Source: a candidate division CSSED10-310 bacterium
Lineage (GTDB): Bacteria; CSSED10-310; JAFGJC01
NCBI GenBank assembly: GCA_016929305.1
Contig: JAFGJC010000433.1
Location: 1 to 7,011, forward strand
Reading direction: 5' to 3'
Length of the DNA stretch: 7,011 bases
The notes beneath the pieces are model-generated. The model did not search any database and was not told the DNA's origin. It was given only the letters and a program-made list of their open reading frames with translations. The translations under genes were made by a program, and so were the position numbers. Below, in pieces: positions 1 to 4,762 of this stretch (position 1 is its first letter; each line of letters begins with the position of its first letter).

Positions 1-240
1 CTGAGGCCGCCGGGTATTGGTGTTGGCATTGTCATTGTACGCCTGCATCGGCACTAAGCAACGCGGGCACAGTGGCGTGCCTCCCGCGATTCCCGGCACA
101 TTACTGCCGCATATGTCACACACGTAATAACTGCGGCTTTTGTCCCAGTTCGAATTGCGCCGATGGTTTCGATCACCGGAGCTTTTACCTGAATATCGTT
201 GATAGGATCCATGTTTCGGTCTGCGTTTTCTTGAGCTCAA
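1..240 (-). CDS. Small basic zinc-ribbon protein, partial (C-terminus beyond window edge)
   Basis: This is an 80-codon open frame on the minus strand, uninterrupted from a TTG at 238-240 to the window edge, so its end is missing. The start is set by AGGAGG at 246-251, five bases upstream of the TTG. An ATG at 243-245 lies in another frame and hits a stop after two codons, and the TTG frame has a stop at 259-261. The first 36 residues are rich in Arg, Lys, Ser and Asn (MSSRKRRPKHG at the start) and look disordered and nucleic-acid-friendly. They are followed by CDIC (41-44) and CPRC (58-61), giving Cys-x2-Cys-x13-Cys-x2-Cys, a classic zinc-ribbon spacing. The tail is Asn/Thr rich. The gene lies 100 bp downstream of the glycosyltransferase on the same strand, and no good promoter is visible in the gap, so co-transcription is possible. 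I do not recognise the family; nucleic-acid binding is an inference from charge and the zinc ribbon. Confidence 0.6.
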   Translation of the reverse strand, partial: MSSRKRRPKHGSYQRYSGKSSGDRNHRRNSNWDKSRSYYVCDICGSNVPGIAGGTPLCPRCLVPMQAYNDNANTNTRRPQ

Positions 241-245
241 TTCAT

Positions 246-251
246 CCTCCT
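246..251 (-). promoter_or_regulatory. Ribosome binding site of the zinc-ribbon gene
   Basis: AGGAGG on the minus strand, five bases before the TTG codon at 238-240. This consensus site is the main reason for calling a TTG start here. Confidence 0.6.
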
Positions 252-340
252 GTACGAATCAATTAAAAATTTCCGCGCCACATCGTGGTGTGTTTTTCGA
301 CGGAGCTTATCACAATGAATCTGCAGGGATGTCTATGCCA

Positions 341-1084
341 TTATTTATCCGTTTTCGGTGTATAAACTCCCCTGGACTCGTTCAAACGGACTTTAAACAA
401 TTCAATAAGAGTTTTCGGGTAATCACTCATCTTGATCCGTGAATCCCCGGAATGACTCCATTCCACCGGAATCTCAGCGACTGTAAATCCGAGTTTCCTG
501 GCGATATGAAGAATCTCGAAATCAAACCCCCAGCGTTCATTCTGCTGCAGCGGAAAAATCATCCGAGCAGCGCTGCCGGTGAACAGTTTAAAGCCGCACT
601 GGGTATCCTTGATACCGCGTAACGCCGGTACAAGAAGCTGGATGGCTTTATTGGCCAACCTCCCTAACAATACTCTATACCAAGGCTGCTGAATCTTCAA
701 CTGTGATTGTGCCAAAGCTCGGGATCCAAATGCTATGTCATATCCGGAGTCGATGGCTTTCCTCAACGTGTCAACCTCGTCGATCGGCGTCGATAAATCC
801 ACATCCGTGAACAATACCAGATCCCCGGATGACTCCAGCACACCATGTTTTACCGTGTAACCCTTGCCCCGGTTCTGGCCATTCGTCAAAGGTTTTAACC
901 GATTGTCCGTCTGCGCCATGGACCGTATGATTTCAAGCGTGCGGTCTCTCGAACCGTCATCCACGACAATGACCTCACTGTCCAGCTTGCGCACCTCCAT
1001 GGCATGCAATACCGTTGAGATACAATTCTGAATGGAACTCTCTTCATTGTATGCCGGTATGATAACACTGATCTCGATCGCCAA
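341..1084 (-). CDS. GT2 glycosyltransferase, dolichyl/polyprenyl-phosphate sugar synthase type
   Basis: This 247-residue protein has a complete GT-A fold of glycosyltransferase family 2. Visible motifs are SVIIPAYNEE (6-15), the nucleotide-binding VVDDGS (40-45), NRGKG (71-75), the metal-binding DxD-type TDVDLSTP (93-100), GSR (120-122), DTQCGFKLF (160-168) and RWGFDFEIL (184-192). This motif series is that of the ALG5/DPM1-like group, which moves a hexose from a nucleotide sugar to a polyprenyl phosphate at the inner face of the membrane. No transmembrane helix is seen, so it would be soluble or peripheral. The start is TTG at 1082-1084, with an AGGGGG-like Shine-Dalgarno eight bases upstream; no in-frame ATG lies close by. 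It is transcribed divergently from the nucleoside transporter. The exact sugar (glucose or mannose) and the lipid acceptor cannot be read from the sequence. Confidence 0.92.
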   Translation of the reverse strand: MAIEISVIIPAYNEESSIQNCISTVLHAMEVRKLDSEVIVVDDGSRDRTLEIIRSMAQTDNRLKPLTNGQNRGKGYTVKHGVLESSGDLVLFTDVDLSTPIDEVDTLRKAIDSGYDIAFGSRALAQSQLKIQQPWYRVLLGRLANKAIQLLVPALRGIKDTQCGFKLFTGSAARMIFPLQQNERWGFDFEILHIARKLGFTVAEIPVEWSHSGDSRIKMSDYPKTLIELFKVRLNESRGVYTPKTDK

Positions 1085-1127
1085 TCCGTTTTCCCCCTGA
1101 TGTGTTGAAAACGTGAAACGATACTAT

Positions 1128-1156
1128 TTCATAATGAAAGTTAAAGGTCAATTCAA
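1128..1156 (-). promoter_or_regulatory. Candidate sigma-70-type promoter for the 341-1084 glycosyltransferase
   Basis: On the minus strand TTGAAT (1151-1156) is followed after exactly 17 bases by TATGAA (1128-1133). Each box matches 4 of 6 consensus positions. Transcription would start about 35-40 bases before the TTG start codon. Plausible but unproven. Confidence 0.35.
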
Positions 1157-1177
1157 GTCATTTATTTTGGGGAGGTG

Positions 1178-1229
1178 TTGCATCGAGCCGTTAAAATTTC
1201 TTTTAAAATCAGTTTGGTGCGTTTAAAAT
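1178..1229 (+). promoter_or_regulatory. AT-rich promoter-like region upstream of the nucleoside transporter
   Basis: The only strongly AT-rich stretch before the transporter gene contains three copies of TTAAAAT (1191-1197, 1203-1209 and 1223-1229). TAAAAT at 1224-1229 is a 5-of-6 match to a -10 box but lacks a good -35 at 17 bases. TTGCAT at 1178-1183 could be a -35 for the second copy, with about 18 bases between. Which copy is used cannot be decided from sequence. Confidence 0.25.
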
Positions 1230-1292
1230 AGAGCCATTGTTTGTCGACACAATGCAGCCGGAACCGGATTTCAAGCCGAAGCGCCGGTTATG

Positions 1293-1299
1293 AAGGAGG
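1293..1299 (+). promoter_or_regulatory. Ribosome binding site of the nucleoside transporter
   Basis: AAGGAGG, ten bases before the ATG at 1310. It decides the start: the longer reading from 1241 would place this site inside the coding region and add 23 polar residues not expected before the first membrane helix. A GTG at 1301 lies only one base away and is too close. Confidence 0.7.
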
Positions 1300-1309
1300 C
1301 GTGCCGTTT

Positions 1310-2611
1310 ATGGATGTATATAATATTGTGAGTTTTCTGGGATTATTCGTGTTGATCGGGATCGCCTGGCTGCTTTCCAATAACAGGAAAGCGTTCAACT
1401 GGCGAGTCGTCGCCTGGGGTGTTGGCATTCAGTTTGTCCTCGGCGGCATGGTGTTTCTGTTTCCCAACAGCAATCTGGTGTTCAAATGGCTGAATGACGC
1501 GGTTGTCAAAGTGCTGGATTCAGCTATGGCAGGGACACGATTTCTATTCGGGAATCTGGCTACCGCGGATCCGAATGCAAATCCATTGGGTTTTATCCTT
1601 GCTTTTCAAGGGTTACCGGCAATCGTATTTTTCTCGGCATTGATGGCTATCCTCTATTACTATCGCGTCATGCCATTGATTATCCGCGGGTTCGCAAACC
1701 TGTTTACGCGGCTGATGCGTATTTCGGGTGCTGAATCCCTCTGTGCAGCCAGTAACATATTCGTGGGGATAGAATCGGCATTGACAGTCAGACCGTACCT
1801 GCTTCACATGACGCGATCGGAGTTCTGCACGGTACTGACCGCAGGGATGGCAACAGTGGCTTCCAACGTTCTGGTGGTTTATGTCTCGTTTCTATATGAT
1901 ATGTTTCCCACCATTGCAGGGCATCTGATTTCAGCATCCATCCTTTCAGCTCCAGCTGCTGTCGTGATGTCAAAAATTCTGTATCCCGAAACCGAACACC
2001 CGAAAACACTCGGATTACGGATTGAACCCCATTACGATAAGGAACCGGATGTATTTACAGCGATCATTAACGGTGCTAATGCCGGAATCAAGCTGATTGC
2101 CGGTATTGCCGCCATGCTGCTGGCCGTCCTAGGACTGGTGGCGCTTGTGGACATGATTCTGGGTGTTTTCGGGAGCGGGATCAATGCGCTTTTCGATGTC
2201 AATGTGACCTGGACGCTGAAAACTATGCTGGGCTATCTGTTTTATCCGTTCACTCTGATTATTGGTATCCCGCTGTCTGATGCGGGGATTATTTCACAGA
2301 TTATCGGAGAGCGTGCAATCGTGACGGAGCTTGTGGCGTATCAGGATCTGGCGGTGGCTATCAAAGATAATCTTCTACATCATCCCAGATCGGCTGTTGT
2401 CACCACATATGCACTCTGCGGTTTCGCTCACGTTGCATCCATCGCCATTTTTGTCGGCGGCGTCGCCGCTCTGGTCCCGGAGCGGACCCGCGATGTCGCG
2501 CGGTCAGGATTGCGTGCACTTCTCGCTGCCACGTTCGCCTGCCTGATGACAGCTTGTATTGCCGGGACGTTTTTCAATGATTCGATGTCGACAATACTGC
2601 TGGGAAAATAA
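1310..2611 (+). CDS. Divergent concentrative nucleoside transporter (CNT/NupC family)
   Basis: This 433-residue integral inner-membrane protein would import nucleosides together with a cation (Na+ or H+), as known for the CNT family. Length fits bacterial members (about 400-430). The three family regions are visible in order: an N-terminal pair of helices (about 1-75), the gate region (about 100-200) and the C-terminal transport domain (about 250-430). Family landmarks are SNIFVGIES (148-156), VRPYLLHMTRSE (160-171), AGMATVAS (178-185), IGIPLSDA (318-325), TELVAY (339-344) and YALCGFAH (367-374), then ALVPER (387-392). Several positions known to touch nucleoside in Vibrio CNT differ: the usual GQTEAP segment reads GIESA, NEF reads TEL, and GFAN reads GFAH. 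The two key glutamates (E155, E340) and F372 and S377 are kept. Family membership is secure, but the substrate may not be a standard pyrimidine or purine nucleoside. Confidence 0.9.
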   Translation: MDVYNIVSFLGLFVLIGIAWLLSNNRKAFNWRVVAWGVGIQFVLGGMVFLFPNSNLVFKWLNDAVVKVLDSAMAGTRFLFGNLATADPNANPLGFILAFQGLPAIVFFSALMAILYYYRVMPLIIRGFANLFTRLMRISGAESLCAASNIFVGIESALTVRPYLLHMTRSEFCTVLTAGMATVASNVLVVYVSFLYDMFPTIAGHLISASILSAPAAVVMSKILYPETEHPKTLGLRIEPHYDKEPDVFTAIINGANAGIKLIAGIAAMLLAVLGLVALVDMILGVFGSGINALFDVNVTWTLKTMLGYLFYPFTLIIGIPLSDAGIISQIIGERAIVTELVAYQDLAVAIKDNLLHHPRSAVVTTYALCGFAHVASIAIFVGGVAALVPERTRDVARSGLRALLAATFACLMTACIAGTFFNDSMSTILLGK

Positions 2612-2620
2612 TCCTGGACA

Positions 2621-2650
2621 TTGATCAATATTGATCGAAAATGATAAATT
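2621..2650 (+). promoter_or_regulatory. Candidate promoter before the glycosyltransferase-methyltransferase pair
   Basis: TTGATC occurs twice, at 2621-2626 and 2631-2636. The first lies 18 bases before TAAATT (2645-2650), giving 4-of-6 boxes. The gap after the transporter stop has no visible terminator, so the pair may also be read from upstream. Confidence 0.3.
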
Positions 2651-2681
2651 ACAGCATTCGGAAATGTATCAGGCGTAACCG

Positions 2682-2685
2682 GGAG
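2682..2685 (+). promoter_or_regulatory. Ribosome binding site favouring the GTG start at 2694
   Basis: GGAG lies eight bases before GTG at 2694-2696. The alternative GTG at 2685 overlaps this motif and has no Shine-Dalgarno of its own. Confidence 0.45.
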
Positions 2686-2693
2686 TGACAGGG

Positions 2694-3509
2694 GTGAACG
2701 AAAATCAAGAGAAGATCGCAGCATCAAAACCGATAAGTCTTCACCAAAAAACGCGCAAAGTGGTTGTGGTGATGCCCGCATACAATGCCGGTGATACACT
2801 TCATAAAACCTGTGCCGATATTCCGAAGGGCTGGGTCGATGAAATCATTCTGGTTGACGATTGCAGCCAGGATAATACTCTGGAAATAGCAAAATCCCTG
2901 AATTTGAAATGTTTTTCTCATCGATGGAACCGGGGATATGGTGGCAATCAAAAAACCTGTTATAATGCAGCTTTGGAATCCGGAGCTGATATTATTGTCA
3001 TGTTGCATCCCGATTATCAGTACGATCCGAAAATCATTCCTGATATGGTCCTTCCGATTATAGCAGACGAGGCGGATGTCGTGTTTGCATCCCGCTTCAT
3101 GAGTGATCCGCTCAAAGGTAACATGCCATATTACAAGTACATCTCTAATCGATTCCTGACATTCATTCAAAACAAGCTGCAGAACACTAATATGACGGAA
3201 TTTCATACGGGGTATCGAGCATATTCTCAAAAAATCCTTCATGCCATTCCTTATGAACGTAATTCTGAAGGATTCGTTTTCGACAATGAAATTATCGCTC
3301 AGTTTTTAATTGCAGGTGCCCGTATTAAAGAAGTGCCGGTTGAAACTCGCTACGAAAAAGATTCGTCGACAGTCAGCTTCAAGGAATCTCTCAAATACGG
3401 TCTGGGTGTGCTGTGGACGCTCCTTCGATACGTTCTTCACAAACATGCCGGAATTCGCTGTCGCAAGTTTGACGTCAAGGTTGCTCATGAAACAGACCGA
3501 TCAAGATAA
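2694..3509 (+). CDS. GT2 glycosyltransferase, HPDYQYDP-type
   Basis: This 271-residue GT-A fold enzyme belongs to glycosyltransferase family 2. Motifs in order are VVVVMPAYNAG (23-33), the nucleotide-binding ILVDDCSQDNT (52-62), NRGYGGNQKTCY (79-90), HPDYQYDP (105-112) at the metal-binding DxD position, SRF (133-135), TEFHTGYRAYS (168-178) and FDNEIIAQFL (196-205). It is distinct from the first glycosyltransferase in the window, which has a plain DVD motif. The protein ends in a hydrophobic/amphipathic stretch (about 233-250) that may lie against the membrane. The GTG at 2694 is preferred; starting at GTG 2685 would add three residues. The methyltransferase gene begins inside its last codons (23-bp overlap), so the two are almost certainly co-translated. 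A role in lipid-linked sugar or envelope glycan synthesis is inferred; donor and acceptor are unknown. Confidence 0.9.
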   Translation: MNENQEKIAASKPISLHQKTRKVVVVMPAYNAGDTLHKTCADIPKGWVDEIILVDDCSQDNTLEIAKSLNLKCFSHRWNRGYGGNQKTCYNAALESGADIIVMLHPDYQYDPKIIPDMVLPIIADEADVVFASRFMSDPLKGNMPYYKYISNRFLTFIQNKLQNTNMTEFHTGYRAYSQKILHAIPYERNSEGFVFDNEIIAQFLIAGARIKEVPVETRYEKDSSTVSFKESLKYGLGVLWTLLRYVLHKHAGIRCRKFDVKVAHETDRSR

Positions 3510-4215
3510 GCAACAGCTTCGAAAAGAGATCGTTTCACATTTTGAAACCGTAGCTCCCCAATATGACACATACAAGGCTAGAGCTGATTATTACTATGAT
3601 CAATTGAAGGGATTGCTGGCGGAGCTGATTCCTGATGTCGATACAAGAAATGTCCTGGAAATCGGTTGCGGAACGGGCGCGCTGCTCGCCTCACTCAACC
3701 CGGGCAGGGGATTGGGTGTGGATATCAGTGATACCATGATCGCACTGGCCCGGAAACAATGGTCTGATCTGACACACATTGAGTTTGTCACCGGTGAAGC
3801 TGAATCGATGACGATCAATGAGATTTGGGACACCCTGATCATGGTTGATGTGTTGGAGCATCTCTATGATCTTGAAACCGCTTTGCGGAATCTGTGTCGG
3901 CAATTGAAGTCCGGCAAGCGGATGATTCTAATATGGGCTAATCCATTATGGCGCCCCATTTTGCACGCTCTGGAACATTTGCGGATGAAGATGCCTGAAG
4001 GCCCCCATCGCTGGGAACCGATTTCACGGGTCATTACACTCATGGAAACATCGGGAATGCTGATCGAACAAAGAGGTACTCGATGCCTTATACCAGCTCG
4101 AATACCTGTTTTATGGCGGGTCAACCGGCACTATTTCAAGATACCTGGTTTGAAGAAACTGGGATTAATTCAGTATTTAACAGCCATTAAAACGGGTGAT
4201 TCACCGCAAAGCTGA
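3487..4215 (+). CDS. Class I SAM-dependent methyltransferase
   Basis: This 242-residue protein has a Rossmann-like methyltransferase core. Motif I is VLEIGCGTG (56-64), which binds S-adenosylmethionine. The acidic residue that holds the ribose is D79 in GVDIS, and the post-I/motif II region is LIMVDVLEHLYD (117-128). The N-terminal stretch HFETVAPQYDTYKA (18-31) is the usual cap of small-molecule methyltransferases. The C-terminal third is basic with many aromatics (about 155-235) and could contact a membrane-bound substrate. The ATG at 3487 is chosen because AAGG lies six bases upstream. A longer frame runs back to 3310 but is a shadow of the glycosyltransferase gene. The 23-bp overlap with that gene suggests both act on the same product, such as a methylated sugar or lipid intermediate. 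The substrate cannot be read from sequence. Confidence 0.88.
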   Translation: MKQTDQDKQQLRKEIVSHFETVAPQYDTYKARADYYYDQLKGLLAELIPDVDTRNVLEIGCGTGALLASLNPGRGLGVDISDTMIALARKQWSDLTHIEFVTGEAESMTINEIWDTLIMVDVLEHLYDLETALRNLCRQLKSGKRMILIWANPLWRPILHALEHLRMKMPEGPHRWEPISRVITLMETSGMLIEQRGTRCLIPARIPVLWRVNRHYFKIPGLKKLGLIQYLTAIKTGDSPQS

Positions 4216-4605
4216 CGGCTGGGTCCCCTTCTCGATGACACAGATCGCATCAATACCTCCCCGAGTCGCATAGATAGTGCGGATTTTCAGCCACCGCGGT
4301 GTCAGCGTTTTCCACAAATCCCTGAAAATACGATCCGTAATGGTTTCCTGATACATGCCGACATTTCGGAATGAAACGAGATACAGTTTCAGACTTTTCA
4401 ATTCAAGACATAAATTATCAGGATAATACTCAACGATTATCTCCGCCAGGTCTGGAAGACCGGAAAAGGGACAGACTGCTGAAAATTCTTTCGTTGAATA
4501 CGTGATATGTTGCGATTCACCCTCGTATGGAAAGGTATCCAGAAGATCGGTTCGTATAGCCTCGGGGGTATTCCATGAGAGTTTCAAATCCTTTTCTGGT
4601 TTCAT
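4201..4605 (-). CDS. queF: NADPH-dependent 7-cyano-7-deazaguanine reductase (preQ0 reductase)
   Basis: QueF reduces the nitrile of preQ0 to the aminomethyl group of preQ1, the base later inserted into tRNA on the way to queuosine, in the cytoplasm. The 134-residue protein is the short, single-domain (type I, Bacillus-like) form. The nucleophilic cysteine is C45 in FSAVCPFSG, followed by the acid D52. The family signature ELKSLKLY is at 68-75, SFRNVG at 78-83, the substrate-contact glutamate is E87 (in YQE, where Bacillus has HE), and RGGID is at 115-119. All key residues are present, so it should be active. The ATG at 4603-4605 has AGGAG seven bases upstream (4613-4617). Its 3' end overlaps the convergent methyltransferase by 15 bp. 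No other queuosine gene is in the window. Confidence 0.95.
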   Translation of the reverse strand: MKPEKDLKLSWNTPEAIRTDLLDTFPYEGESQHITYSTKEFSAVCPFSGLPDLAEIIVEYYPDNLCLELKSLKLYLVSFRNVGMYQETITDRIFRDLWKTLTPRWLKIRTIYATRGGIDAICVIEKGTQPSALR

Positions 4606-4632
4606 AATGCTGCTCCTGCCTGATAACTATTG

Positions 4633-4655
4633 AAGGTTGCTCCAGGAGTAACCTT
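4633..4655. repeat. Near-perfect 23-bp palindrome in the queF leader
   Basis: Two 11-base arms around a single central base match at 10 of 11 positions (AAGGTTGCTCC, then A, then GGAGTAACCTT). It lies 28 bp upstream of the queF start codon and downstream of the candidate queF promoter, so it would be in the queF 5' leader. It may act as an operator for a dimeric repressor, or as an RNA hairpin (six-pair base, one mismatch, three-pair top). It does not match the preQ1 riboswitch pattern as I know it, lacking the A-rich tail that ends in CUA. Confidence 0.55.
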
Positions 4656-4667
4656 ATCCATGATGCC

Positions 4668-4696
4668 GGTATGGCTTAAAACTTGCAAAATGTCAA
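4668..4696 (-). promoter_or_regulatory. Candidate queF promoter
   Basis: On the minus strand a perfect TTGACA (4691-4696) stands 17 bases before CATACC (4668-4673), a weak -10 box. Transcription would begin near 4660 and include the 23-bp palindrome in the leader. Confidence 0.4.
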
Positions 4697-4711
4697 TATC
4701 GCGGATATACG
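4683..4711 (+). promoter_or_regulatory. Candidate promoter for the papain-like protease gene
   Basis: TTGCAA (4683-4688), 17 bases, TATACG (4706-4711); each box matches 4 of 6 consensus positions. It overlaps the opposite-strand queF promoter candidate, so the two genes could compete for RNA polymerase. Confidence 0.35.
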
Positions 4712-4752
4712 TGCGGTGGAAACAGTCCATGACAGGCGTATCTGATGTCCCG

Positions 4753-4757
4753 GGAGG
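4753..4757 (+). promoter_or_regulatory. Ribosome binding site of the protease gene
   Basis: GGAGG five bases before ATG 4763. It sets the start at the codon that opens directly on a signal peptide; an in-frame upstream reading from 4745 would translate through this site. Confidence 0.7.
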
Positions 4758-4762
4758 TAAAT

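Noticed and set aside
72..266. Plus-strand 64-codon frame at the left edge
   Set aside because: It is antisense to the zinc-ribbon gene, which has a strong Shine-Dalgarno and a clear Cys motif; its own Cys-rich look comes from the complementary strand.
280..291. Possible terminator hairpin (CCAC-GTGG) between the first glycosyltransferase and the zinc-ribbon gene
   Set aside because: The stem is only four pairs with no uninterrupted T-run directly after it.
1241..1309. 23-residue N-terminal extension of the nucleoside transporter
   Set aside because: It contains the AAGGAGG ribosome binding site and is polar, whereas the family starts directly with a membrane helix.
2724..3242. Minus-strand 172-codon frame opposite the second glycosyltransferase
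   Set aside because: It is a long shadow of a gene with clear GT2 motifs; it has no recognisable domain.
3310..3486. 59-residue N-terminal extension of the methyltransferase
   Set aside because: It lies entirely in another frame of the glycosyltransferase gene, is unlike any methyltransferase N-terminus, and a better start with AAGG exists at 3487.
4195..4206. GGTGATTCACC inverted repeat at the convergent gene ends
   Set aside because: The arms are five bases around a single base, which cannot form a stable RNA loop, and there is no T-run.
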